Source: Candidatus Hydrogenedentota bacterium (GTDB lineage: Bacteria > Hydrogenedentota > Hydrogenedentia > Hydrogenedentales > SLHB01). Taken from it: a DNA stretch of 57,218 nt. Made by a program: the position numbers and the translations under genes. Shown here one piece after another: positions 8,800 to 17,179 of the stretch (position 1 is the stretch's first letter; the number at the start of each line of letters is the position of its first letter). The stretch covers positions 1 to 57,218 of the forward strand of contig JADLGB010000009.1 of NCBI GenBank assembly GCA_020849535.1. Direction: 5' to 3'. The notes under the pieces are model-generated. The model searched no databases. It worked only from the letters and a program-made list of their open reading frames with translations, and was not told the DNA's origin.

Positions 8800-10232
8800 C
8801 GATGACTACCGAGTATGTGACGCCGCTCGTGGAACGGTTCGCGACGCGCGAGATGGCGCAGGTTTGGAGCGCGCAGCGGAAGTTTTCGACGTGGCGCAAA
8901 TGCTGGATTGCGCTCGCGGAGGCGGAGCAGGAGTTGGGCCTGCCCATCACAGATCAGCAAATCAAGGAGATGCGCGCCCATGTCGATGACATCGATTTCG
9001 AGGCGGCGCAGCGTTTTGAGCGCGAGTTGCGGCATGACGTCATGGCCCACGTGCATGCATACGGGCTTGTCGCCCCATCGGCGAAGCCGATCATTCACCT
9101 GGGCGCCACGAGCTGTTACGTGGGCGACAACACCGATCTCATCCTCATGCGCGAGTCGCTCGACATCCTGCTGACGAAGGCCGTCAACGTGCTGGAACGC
9201 CTGCGCATCTTCGCGGAGAAGTGGAAGGACCTCGCCACGCTCGGCTACACGCATTATCAGCCCGCGCAGGTGGTCACCGTTGGCAAGCGCGCGTGTCTAT
9301 GGGCACAGGACCTGCTCTTCGACATCGAAGACCTGGAGCGTGCGTCCGCGCGTCTTCGCTGCCGGGGCGTGAAGGGCACCACCGGAACGCAGGCCTCCTT
9401 CCTGGCGCTGTTCGACGGCGACCACGATATGGTGCGGCGCCTCGAACAGCGCGTCTCGGAGAAGCTCGGCTTTGACAAAGCATACGCGGTGACCGGCCAG
9501 ACCTATCCGCGCAAAGTGGATTCGCACGTCCTGCGCGTGCTCGCGGGCATCGGCGAGAGTGTCCACAAATGGGCGACCGACCTGCGCCTGCTCCAGAACC
9601 TGAAAGAAATCGAGGAACCCTTCGAGGAGAAACAGATCGGCAGCTCGGCCATGGCGTACAAGCGAAACCCCATGCGCTGCGAGCGGGCCTGTTCGCTGGC
9701 CCGCTATCTGATGGTCGCCCCGCTGCACTCGGAATTCACCACCGCCGTCCAGTGGTTCGAGCGCACGCTCGACGATAGCGCGATCCGGCGCTTGAGCCTG
9801 CCCGAATCCTTCCTGACGTGCGACGCCATTCTCAACCTGTACTTGAACGTCATGGAGAATCCGGCGGTGTATCCGAGCGTGATCGAGCGGCATCTTCGCG
9901 CGGAACTGCCGTTCATGGCGACAGAGAACATCCTCATGGCCTGCGTCAAGAAGGGGGGCGATCGCCAGGAGCTTCACGAAGTGATTCGCAAGCATTCCCA
10001 GGCCGCGGCCCATAGGGTCAAGAACGAAGGCGCGGACAATGACCTCCTGGACCGCTTGGCAAAGGACCCCGCCATCGGCATGACACCAGCGCAGATTGAT
10101 GAGATCCTCAACGTGCGGGACTTTGTGGGCCGGGCCCCCGAGCAGGTTGTGGAATTCGTCGAGCAGGAAGTGGCGCCGGTGCTCGAACGGCACAGACACC
10201 GGATCGGAGCGCACTCCGATGTGCGCGTGTAA
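8796..10232 (+). CDS. purB: Adenylosuccinate lyase
   Basis: A 478-residue lyase of the fumarase/aspartase superfamily. It releases fumarate from SAICAR and from adenylosuccinate, two steps of purine nucleotide synthesis. The superfamily signature GSSAMAYKRNPMRCE is at 282-296. Other conserved blocks are HLGATSCYVGDNTD (101-114), GYTHYQPAQ (150-158) with the catalytic His153, and KGTTGTQASF (193-202). The first ATG overlaps the upstream TPR stop by four bases; a second ATG two codons later could also be used. Together with purO it makes this operon a purine one. Confidence 0.93.
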   Translation: MTMTTEYVTPLVERFATREMAQVWSAQRKFSTWRKCWIALAEAEQELGLPITDQQIKEMRAHVDDIDFEAAQRFERELRHDVMAHVHAYGLVAPSAKPIIHLGATSCYVGDNTDLILMRESLDILLTKAVNVLERLRIFAEKWKDLATLGYTHYQPAQVVTVGKRACLWAQDLLFDIEDLERASARLRCRGVKGTTGTQASFLALFDGDHDMVRRLEQRVSEKLGFDKAYAVTGQTYPRKVDSHVLRVLAGIGESVHKWATDLRLLQNLKEIEEPFEEKQIGSSAMAYKRNPMRCERACSLARYLMVAPLHSEFTTAVQWFERTLDDSAIRRLSLPESFLTCDAILNLYLNVMENPAVYPSVIERHLRAELPFMATENILMACVKKGGDRQELHEVIRKHSQAAAHRVKNEGADNDLLDRLAKDPAIGMTPAQIDEILNVRDFVGRAPEQVVEFVEQEVAPVLERHRHRIGAHSDVRV

Positions 10233-10263
10233 GGAAAGGCCTCGGGCCTGAACCGGCTGCAAT

Positions 10264-11211
10264 ATGTCCACGACGCGCAAAACAGCCGTTCTGATGAACC
10301 CAAAATCCGCGAACGGCCGCACAGGCAAAGCGTGGCCCCGCCTCGAACCGCGCATTCGGGCCGTGCTTGGCGACTATACACTCCTCGTGACGGAGCGTCC
10401 GTGGCACGCCGCCGAACTGACGCGCAGAGCCCTGCACGAGGGACACGGCCGCGTCGTGAGCGTCGGCGGCGATGGGACGCACCACGAGGTCCTGAACGGC
10501 TTCTTCGACGGCTACCTTCCCATCAATCCGGAGGCGAGCCTCGCAATCTTCCCGCATGGCACAGGGTCCGACCTTGCGCGCACGCTGGGCGTGTCGCGCG
10601 AGGAAGACGCACTCGCGGTACTCGAACAGCATGTGATTCGGCACGTGGACATCGGAAGGGCCACGTTTACGTTGCCGGGCGGCAGCACGGACGTGCGCTA
10701 TTTCATCAACGTCGCCGATTTCGGGTTGGGGGGTGTCGTGGTCGCCAACGTCAATGGGAGTTCCAAACGGTTGGGCCCTTTCCTGACCTTTCTCCTCGCG
10801 CTGCTGCGATCGCTTGTGACGTTCGAGAATCCGCAGGTCAGATTGCAGATCGACGGAGAACATTTGGACCAGAAGACCGTCAACGTCATGGTGGCGAACG
10901 GCCAGTACTACGGGGGCGGCATCCATGTGGCACGCGAAGCCGCTATGGCGAGCGGCTCATTTGAAGTTTATGTGCTCGGGGACGTCGGCTTCTGGAAAGC
11001 ACTGTGGAACGTGCCGCGCCTATACACCGGCACGTACGTGGATCGAACCGACCTTGTGCGGCGCTTCACGGCCTCGCGCGTCGTCGCGCAGTCAGACGAA
11101 CGCGTGCTTCTCAACCTCGACGGCGAACAGCCGGGCCTGCTCCCCGCAGTGATCGAAATCCTGCCTTCCGCACTGCCACTCGAATGCGCGCCCGGCCTCA
11201 AAACGGACTAG
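10264..11211 (+). CDS. Diacylglycerol kinase-family lipid kinase
   Basis: A 315-residue protein with the diacylglycerol kinase catalytic fold, phosphorylating a lipid such as diacylglycerol with ATP at the inner face of the membrane. Diagnostic segments are MNPKSANGRTGKAW (N-terminal phosphate loop), SVGGDGTHHEVLNGF (about 67-81, the GGDGT motif) and FPHGTGSDLARTLG (about 98-111). The length fits the DagK/YegS/BmrU group. It starts 31 bases after purB on the same strand and may be read through. Its stop codon overlaps that of the convergent gene at 11208-12647 through the tetranucleotide CTAG. Confidence 0.88.
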   Translation: MSTTRKTAVLMNPKSANGRTGKAWPRLEPRIRAVLGDYTLLVTERPWHAAELTRRALHEGHGRVVSVGGDGTHHEVLNGFFDGYLPINPEASLAIFPHGTGSDLARTLGVSREEDALAVLEQHVIRHVDIGRATFTLPGGSTDVRYFINVADFGLGGVVVANVNGSSKRLGPFLTFLLALLRSLVTFENPQVRLQIDGEHLDQKTVNVMVANGQYYGGGIHVAREAAMASGSFEVYVLGDVGFWKALWNVPRLYTGTYVDRTDLVRRFTASRVVAQSDERVLLNLDGEQPGLLPAVIEILPSALPLECAPGLKTD

Positions 11212-12647
11212 TCACTGACGATTGAACCGTCGGGTCCGATGGCGATGTCGCGGCCTGCGGGCAATTTCAAATCGCGCGCTCGTTGCACGAACTCCTCCTT
11301 GGAGAACGCGAACTGCGGACTGATTTCGATACGAACGCTCGCGCGGCCTTCGCCATTTCGAGGAACATCCATTCCCGCGGCCTCGATCCAACTCGCCCAC
11401 AACTCGGCCTGATCGCGCCACGCCGATTCCACGCTGTTGTCCCCACTGAACTGCTTGATAGGCGTGTATTCGCCGAGCCGCCCAATTTCGAGGGCGATGG
11501 GCTCGTGCCGGATGAAGCGCAGTGCGTCGAATACGAAGGTCTCGAACTTGTAGCCGTTTGGCTTGGCAGGATTGACGCAATTGCCGGACCCATCGAGGTA
11601 GGGAATCTTCTTGTGCGCGCGGTGCCACGGAAACTCGTCGAACTTCTCGTAGACTGCTTCGATAAACGGAACCGAGATGGTGTGAATCGCCGGATTGCCC
11701 GCATAATAGATCGGTTTGCCCTGTCCATCGGTTTCCAGCAACTGCGGGTAAATGTCCAACTCCGAATACTCGATCGTGCGGTATTCGCCATCGCACAAGC
11801 AATGCACGCCCACGGATTCACGAACCTCGATCTTGCGGTGAATCTTTGAAGACATCTGCCCGCCGCGCAGCACGTGGTACCCGATGAAGAAAGGATCGGC
11901 AACTTTAAGCGCCCAGTTATCGACCTGGAAGTAGCTCAGCGTGTCCACCCCGCGGTCGCGCGCATCCTGGGCGATGCCATTCTCGACGACAGCGGGAATG
12001 ACTCCACCGTGACCGTTGGGATTCATGGCCAGCACGCCGGGCGCCTCCAGCATGAACTTGCCGGAATCGTCCACGCAGGGGACCATGCGCTGTGTAAAGA
12101 AATACACGTCCTGCTCTTCGAGACCAAAGTAACCATTCTCTTTGAAGAAACCGCGTGTCGCGTCGCGGTTGGACTCGCTGACCATGATGTACCACGGCAA
12201 CACGCATCCGTAGCGGCGCTGCGCGTTGTGAATCTTCTCCGCATGGAACGCGAAGAGCGACCGCTTGGAGATGGGGCCTATCGGGTACGCCCCCTTGGGG
12301 CCGTCATAGCCCAGCCGAGTGCCCTGCCCCCCCGCGACGAGAAGAAGTCCAACACGGCCCGCGCGCAGGGCCTCTTCGCCCGCGTCCCAGGCTTCCTTCG
12401 CATCGGCGCGATCGGCCCGCGCGACAGGGATTGTGGGAACGGGCCGGATCTCCGCGAAGGTCTCCGGCGGCGGATCCTTGCGCACCCACGTCTCAATCAG
12501 GCGGTCCATGAGCGCGAGGTCAATGGAACGAAGTTGTGCCTGCAGAAACTCCCGGTCCTGCGAAGAAAGTGAAGACCAATACTGCAGCGTATGATCCTGG
12601 CCATGGGCGGACAAATTGGTGCGGAGGGTCTCCATCGATTCGGCCAT
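11208..12647 (-). CDS. UDP-N-acetylhexosamine pyrophosphorylase (UDPGP type 1)
   Basis: A 479-residue nucleotidyltransferase of the eukaryote-like UAP1/UDPGP family, which makes UDP-N-acetylglucosamine (or UDP-GalNAc) from UTP and the sugar 1-phosphate. The uridine-binding motif LVAGGQGTRLGYDGPKG is at 103-119, followed by the NPNGHGGVIPAV segment typical of the family. The ATG at 12645-12647 is chosen because it overlaps the stop of the zinc-ribbon gene as TGATG and follows AAGGA. A sugar kinase lies upstream in the same run, which would supply the phosphorylated amino sugar. Substrate choice between UDP-GlcNAc and UDP-Glc rests on overall resemblance. Confidence 0.85.
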   Translation of the reverse strand: MAESMETLRTNLSAHGQDHTLQYWSSLSSQDREFLQAQLRSIDLALMDRLIETWVRKDPPPETFAEIRPVPTIPVARADRADAKEAWDAGEEALRAGRVGLLLVAGGQGTRLGYDGPKGAYPIGPISKRSLFAFHAEKIHNAQRRYGCVLPWYIMVSESNRDATRGFFKENGYFGLEEQDVYFFTQRMVPCVDDSGKFMLEAPGVLAMNPNGHGGVIPAVVENGIAQDARDRGVDTLSYFQVDNWALKVADPFFIGYHVLRGGQMSSKIHRKIEVRESVGVHCLCDGEYRTIEYSELDIYPQLLETDGQGKPIYYAGNPAIHTISVPFIEAVYEKFDEFPWHRAHKKIPYLDGSGNCVNPAKPNGYKFETFVFDALRFIRHEPIALEIGRLGEYTPIKQFSGDNSVESAWRDQAELWASWIEAAGMDVPRNGEGRASVRIEISPQFAFSKEEFVQRARDLKLPAGRDIAIGPDGSIVSD

Positions 12648-13030
12648 CAATCCTTGCTCCATGTCTTCCCGGTGATGTTCATGTTGTGGCGTTGCTTCTT
12701 GTTGGGAAGCAGGCCGGGCTTCGCTCCCTCGACGAGTTCGAACTTCGACCCGCACCCGTCGCAAAGCCCGTAGTTGAATCCTGGATGTTCGAGGAACTCC
12801 CCGCAGCGCGGGCACGCAGGCAGGTTGCGTTTGTACACGGCGGCCACGTTCTCAAACACCTGGCCGCAACATTCGCACTGCTTGATGTACGCCAGGCGCC
12901 GCCAACAACGGGAAAACTGCCGGTACGCACTGCACACCGTGCAGTAGACTTGACGGCCCGGCACGGGCTGCACGGTGGCGGGCTGCGGTGCGGGTCCGGC
13001 ACCCTTATCGCCTTTTCCAAATAACGCCAT
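12647..13030 (-). CDS. Small zinc-ribbon protein
   Basis: A 127-residue protein whose main feature is four CxxC knuckles: CTVC, CECC, CPRC and CDGC. These would bind two zinc ions as paired ribbons. The N-terminal 25 residues are Gly/Ala/Pro-rich and the C-terminus is basic. The start is preceded by AGAGAGG. No family name can be given with confidence. The stop overlaps the pyrophosphorylase start, so the two are translationally coupled. Confidence 0.72.
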   Translation of the reverse strand: MALFGKGDKGAGPAPQPATVQPVPGRQVYCTVCSAYRQFSRCWRRLAYIKQCECCGQVFENVAAVYKRNLPACPRCGEFLEHPGFNYGLCDGCGSKFELVEGAKPGLLPNKKQRHNMNITGKTWSKD

Positions 13031-13121
13031 GGAGGACCTCTCTCAAACGGTAGACAAAGCGAACTCGATCAGCGCATCCGAAACCCTTCGTGCGGGCACA
13101 CTGGCACTCGCCCGGCGGCGG

Positions 13122-14342
13122 CTAACCTTTCACCGACGCGAAGGTCCGCATGTAATGCTCGACGGACTTGTCCCCCGATTTGACCCGGAATGATACGATT
13201 TCGTTCTTGAGGCCGGGAGTGGCATCCGGACGGACACCAAGGTCGATGAAAATAGTGTTCGGCTTGTCACCAGGACGGGAAGTAACCTGAAGGGCCTCAC
13301 CGGTAACCGTGAGTTCCTCCAGCGTGAGCGGCGCGTCCGCGCTGACGACGGCTGTGGCGACTTGTTCCTGTCCGGGGCTGACCGCGTTGCGCACACTGAA
13401 CATGGCCGGAGCAACGGTGAAGAAGGTGTCCACCAGCGCGCTGACGTGGAATCCGACCCGATCCACTCGCTTCGAATTCGAGAGGATGAAGAAGGTGTCC
13501 TTGAAAGCCCCCGTGGGCAGGTCCGGGGATAGCCGGAGGGTAACCGCCCACTCCGGATGATCGGGCGATGCCCAATCGGACTCGGGGCGTTTCTGTACGT
13601 CCACCGTGTAGAGGGGCGTTGCGGCGGCGGCAGGGGTGCCATCGGCGGAAGTGGGTTTCGCGGCGCGGCCCGCCTCGACGCCAGTAATCTCGAGGTCCGG
13701 AGCGTTAGCCTCCCGCACGATCATGGTGGCCTCCGCGGGCTGACCCTTCTCGAGGTTCCCAAACACCAATGCATCGGGTTCCACCGTGTATTCCGGAACG
13801 ATGGTAACCGCCACCTCAATGGAAGGCTGCGGATTCTTCGGGTCGTTGTTGTAAACCGTCAATTGCTTGCGCGAGAAGAATCCGGGAATCCGGAAAGGGT
13901 CAATCGTGATCTTCATCGGCATGCGGCCGCCCGGCGGGATCTGGGTGACCTGCTTGCCGTCCGGCTTCACCACGTTCTTCTCCATTTCGCCAATCGTGCA
14001 ACCGCAGGTGGTTCGGATTTCGGTGATCTCGAGAGGGGCCTTGCCGCGATTGGCGACGAACATCTCCTTCACCGTGATCTCACTGTTTACGATCTCGCCG
14101 GCCTCGAAGACCGTTCCAGGCAGCTCAATGGTCCCCGTGTTCTCCAAGCTTCCTTCTTCGCCGGGGAGAAGGCCGTCCCTCACCGTGGAGCCCCGGCCCT
14201 GCTCGCGAAGCCGCTGGGCCTCCTCAATGATGTTGGTGCCACCGCCATCTAACGCACTTGTGGAACGAAGGTAGACCAGCAGGAAGAAGCCAGCCAAGAG
14301 AAGAACGACTGCGATAACTATATGATTGGAACGAATATGCAT
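13122..14342 (-). CDS. DUF1573-domain membrane-anchored protein
   Basis: A 406-residue protein with one N-terminal membrane helix (about 8-25) and a long extracytoplasmic region. The DUF1573 signature TTCGCT lies at 111-116, inside an immunoglobulin-like domain with the NRGKAPLEI pattern before it. Two more beta-rich domains follow, and a central TPAAAATP linker separates them. DUF1573 proteins are common in PVC and Bacteroidota genomes; their function is not known. The start lies three bases after the kinase stop, with GGAG inside the end of that gene, so the two are co-translated. Confidence 0.82.
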   Translation of the reverse strand: MHIRSNHIVIAVVLLLAGFFLLVYLRSTSALDGGGTNIIEEAQRLREQGRGSTVRDGLLPGEEGSLENTGTIELPGTVFEAGEIVNSEITVKEMFVANRGKAPLEITEIRTTCGCTIGEMEKNVVKPDGKQVTQIPPGGRMPMKITIDPFRIPGFFSRKQLTVYNNDPKNPQPSIEVAVTIVPEYTVEPDALVFGNLEKGQPAEATMIVREANAPDLEITGVEAGRAAKPTSADGTPAAAATPLYTVDVQKRPESDWASPDHPEWAVTLRLSPDLPTGAFKDTFFILSNSKRVDRVGFHVSALVDTFFTVAPAMFSVRNAVSPGQEQVATAVVSADAPLTLEELTVTGEALQVTSRPGDKPNTIFIDLGVRPDATPGLKNEIVSFRVKSGDKSVEHYMRTFASVKG

Positions 14343-14345
14343 GAA

Positions 14346-15356
14346 TCACTCCGCGCGGAATCGCACGCCGTAGCGCGCTTCCGCGGCGACCAGTTCGCTG
14401 GCCAAACTCTTGTAGGCCTCCTCGGTCACCTTCATCTGAACTTCCATACCCATCAACAGCGCACCGACAACCGGCTCAAAGACAGGCATTACGGTCACGG
14501 CCCGCGGACACTCCCGACGCACGACCATCCGCATGGCGTCCGCCAGGACCGGGCTGCTGCCCTTGAACACGCTGCCGGCCATGACTACCTCGAACTCGTC
14601 CTGCGACATGTTCAGCTTGCGCGCCAGCGCGTTGACCATGGCGCCCAAATAGCGCCCACCGCGTTCCAGAATATCACAGGCGACCTCGTCTCCTTCAAAC
14701 GCGGCATCGAACACAATCTTGGCCATGGGCTGCATATCGGCGTACGTAATCTCGCGCCGGTACAGCTTGTAGAACAACTCATCGAGGGTATTGCATCCCG
14801 CCCGCTCCATGAACCTCGCGGTCATCAGTGTGGGCGGCACGATGCCGTCCCGGGCCTGCCAGACCCGCTGGATCCCTTCGCGCCCGATGTCGTACCCGGA
14901 GCAGAGGTCCCCGAATTCGGGACCGAGTCCCCCCACCCGCGCGTGCTCGCCTTTGCGGTTACGGCCCGCTGAAACGCACCCTGTTCCGCAGGCGATCACA
15001 ATTCCATAGGGAGCACGCGTGCCGCCACGAAGACCCCCCATCGAGTCGTTCTGGAAATCCCGGGGAATGTCGCCGAAGAGTGGGGTATAGATCTCGCGCT
15101 CAAGCATCACATAGTCTTCAGGGACGTCCGCCCCGGCGACCCCAAGGCCAACAGCGTCGATGTCGGAGAGTTGAAGCCCGGCATCCTGGAGTGCGGCCTC
15201 CACGGCCTTGCGATTCTCCTCCAAGGCGTGCTCCACGCCGTAGATCTCGTAGTTGCCGGTTCCGGCCTTGCCAAAGCCGAGAATATGGCCTTCTTCATCC
15301 CCCACGAGACAGAAGGTCTTAGTCGCACCGACATCGAGCCCCAGGTAACGCCTCAT
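14346..15356 (-). CDS. BadF/BadG-type sugar kinase, probably N-acetylglucosamine kinase
   Basis: A 336-residue ASKHA-fold kinase. The phosphate-1 loop is LGLDVGATKTF (5-15), and a second phosphate/adenosine segment is IACGTGCVSAGR near 130. DLCSGYDIGREGIQ follows near 155. This arrangement matches the N-acetylglucosamine kinase branch of the BcrAD/BadFG family. The start at 15354-15356 is chosen for GGAGGAAG just upstream. In this run it precedes DUF1573, zinc-ribbon and UDP-HexNAc pyrophosphorylase genes, consistent with recycling of amino sugar from the wall. The exact sugar is inferred. Confidence 0.8.
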   Translation of the reverse strand: MRRYLGLDVGATKTFCLVGDEEGHILGFGKAGTGNYEIYGVEHALEENRKAVEAALQDAGLQLSDIDAVGLGVAGADVPEDYVMLEREIYTPLFGDIPRDFQNDSMGGLRGGTRAPYGIVIACGTGCVSAGRNRKGEHARVGGLGPEFGDLCSGYDIGREGIQRVWQARDGIVPPTLMTARFMERAGCNTLDELFYKLYRREITYADMQPMAKIVFDAAFEGDEVACDILERGGRYLGAMVNALARKLNMSQDEFEVVMAGSVFKGSSPVLADAMRMVVRRECPRAVTVMPVFEPVVGALLMGMEVQMKVTEEAYKSLASELVAAEARYGVRFRAE

Positions 15357-15389
15357 ACTTCCTCCAATCGCGCCGGGATCACACAAAGA

Positions 15390-15425
15390 CACGGCGCGCG
15401 AGACTGGTTGGTCCCGCGCGCCGTG
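15390..15425 (-). terminator. Strong hairpin after cpoB
   Basis: Two perfect 11-base arms, CACGGCGCGCG (15390-15400) and CGCGCGCCGTG (15415-15425), enclose a 14-base loop between cpoB and the kinase gene. On the minus strand the stem is followed by TCTTTGTGT, only moderately U-rich, so it may attenuate rather than fully stop the transcript. Confidence 0.55.
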
Positions 15426-15448
15426 ACAAGTTTACCATGGATACCGCG

Positions 15449-16303
15449 TCAGTTGCCTTTCACTTCCCGGAGCCGTTGCTGTGCCTGTTCGGTCACCTCC
15501 GACAGCGGGTAGTTCTCGATGATCTGCTGCCACAAATCAACGGCGCGCTGCGTCTGGCCGAGGGCCATGTGGCAATCGGCCTGTCGTATCATGGACACGG
15601 CCGCCTTCGTGTTCTCCGGACCCGGGTAACCGCTCCGGACCTTCTCGAATTCGCCGATCGCTTCCTCGAACTTGCTCAACTTCCGGTACGATTCCGCCTT
15701 CCAAAACTGGGCGCTGGCGGCGTACTCGGTGTTCGGGTAACGCTGCAAGTACGAGTCGTACAGCGTGAGCGCCGTCTGGTAATCATCGTTCAGGAACGCC
15801 TGTTGCGCTTTGTTATACTCCGTGAGCGCATTCGCGCCCGCGTCCGCGGTCGTCGGAGGCATCGGCGCGCCCGGTACCGTTGATCCCGGCGCGGCGGCCC
15901 CCGGCGGAGGCAACGTACCTGGCGCGGTACCCATAGGCGGCTCCACCGTGGCCGGCTCAAACTCCGAGCGGGCTGCCCCGCTACGGCCTAGATCCTGATA
16001 CACGACCGAGGCCAGGCGGTCCAGCGTTTCCTGCATCTTCTTCAACTGAACCTGGTTCTCTTCGACGAGCGACTGCAACTGACGGGTGGTGTTTTCGCTC
16101 GCCTCGACCTTTGCAGTAAGCTCAGCAGCGGTCTCATTCAGTTGGGTAACCCGCGGACCAAGGTCCGATTCGAGGTTTTTGACGATTCGGTGCGTGGCAT
16201 AGACCGAGTTGGCGACCTGGTCCCCGCTGGAGCCCGTAGTCGCGCACCCGGCGCAGAGCGCCAGCACGAGCGCCATCCCGGCGAGCGAAATCCTGGATTG
16301 CAT
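15449..16303 (-). CDS. cpoB: Tol-Pal system protein CpoB/YbgF
   Basis: A 284-residue periplasmic protein that links peptidoglycan synthesis to the Tol-Pal system during division. An N-terminal signal with a lipobox-like LCAGC (16-20) suggests lipid attachment, unlike E. coli CpoB. A coiled-coil region with the NQVQLKKMQETLDRLA type of heptads follows, then a Pro/Gly/Ala linker (about 120-150) and C-terminal TPRs (NTEYAASAQFWKAESYRKL and later repeats). Two ATGs are possible; the inner one (16301-16303) has AGGGG at a better distance. It lies ten bases after pal, the usual gene order. Confidence 0.88.
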   Translation of the reverse strand: MQSRISLAGMALVLALCAGCATTGSSGDQVANSVYATHRIVKNLESDLGPRVTQLNETAAELTAKVEASENTTRQLQSLVEENQVQLKKMQETLDRLASVVYQDLGRSGAARSEFEPATVEPPMGTAPGTLPPPGAAAPGSTVPGAPMPPTTADAGANALTEYNKAQQAFLNDDYQTALTLYDSYLQRYPNTEYAASAQFWKAESYRKLSKFEEAIGEFEKVRSGYPGPENTKAAVSMIRQADCHMALGQTQRAVDLWQQIIENYPLSEVTEQAQQRLREVKGN

Positions 16304-16313
16304 GGCCATTCCC

Positions 16314-16850
16314 CTATTTGTTCGCTTTGTTGAACTCGCAGCGTCGATTCTTCGCCCACGCATCTTCGGAGTGACCCGGGTCAGCGGGGTCTTCCTCGCC
16401 GTAGCTGATCGTAATCATGCGATCGCCGGAAATTCCAAGGCGAATCAAGTGATCGCGGGTCGCCAAGGCGCGCTTCTCGCCGAGGGCAAGGTTGTAGTCC
16501 TGGGTGCCGCGCTCGTCGCAGTGGCCTTCAATCTGCACATACACGTTCGGGTAACCTTTGAGCACTTCAGCATTGTGGCTCAGGGTCTCTAACGCGTCGG
16601 GGCGCAAGGTGTAGCTGTCGTAATCAAAGTAGATCGGCCGCACGCCTTCGGGCGTCGTGAAGATCAGGCTTTCTTGATCGACATCGGGCAGTCCCGTCCC
16701 CGTGGTGTCTTCCGCGCCGGCTGTGCTAGAAGTCGCGGGCGCCAGGTCGGGCTGGATGGGTTGTTGTTTCTTGCTTTTGCATCCGGTCGATAGAGCAACT
16801 GCCATAACAAGGCAGGTTGCGAGCAGTAGTCCATTCCGCAGGTGTTTCAT
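16314..16850 (-). CDS. pal: Peptidoglycan-associated lipoprotein Pal
   Basis: A 178-residue OmpA-family lipoprotein that tethers the outer membrane to peptidoglycan. It starts with a lipoprotein signal ending STGC, followed by a low-complexity linker. The OmpA domain contains VQIEGHCDERGTQDYNLALG, with the Asp and Arg that bind diaminopimelate, and then GEKRALATRDHLIRLG. The ATG at 16848-16850 has GGAGGAACG upstream. Genes for TolQ, TolR, TolA and TolB are not in this window, so only the distal end of the cluster is kept here. Confidence 0.93.
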   Translation of the reverse strand: MKHLRNGLLLATCLVMAVALSTGCKSKKQQPIQPDLAPATSSTAGAEDTTGTGLPDVDQESLIFTTPEGVRPIYFDYDSYTLRPDALETLSHNAEVLKGYPNVYVQIEGHCDERGTQDYNLALGEKRALATRDHLIRLGISGDRMITISYGEEDPADPGHSEDAWAKNRRCEFNKANK

Positions 16851-17179
16851 CTCGAACGTTCCTCCAATGACCCCTCCCGGGGCGTCGTTTGTTATATTCA
16901 TGGGCATATTATGGTAGCAGATTGCCCTGAATGGATCAAATTGGCCAATGTCAATGACTTATATGCCAACACCCCGGAAAAAGTTTCCCTGTACGGGTTT
17001 TTCTGGAATTGGGAAACCTTTTCGGGTCATTCGGCATTATAGTGTACACTAACCTTTGTGGCTATACAAGATCTTGTAGCGCACCGCGCGGCGTAACCCC
17101 AAAACGCTCGCGTATCACACTAACGCTCACACCTCCACCGAATTCCTTGATCTTCTCACTTCCGCAAGACCCGAGACGA
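16851..17179 (-). promoter_or_regulatory. Upstream region of pal with a candidate promoter
   Basis: On the minus strand TTGATC (16934-16939) and TACCAT (16911-16916) are separated by 17 bases and would start the pal transcript near 16904. The rest, up to the end of dapL, is AT-richer than its surroundings and shows no credible gene. Confidence 0.45.
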
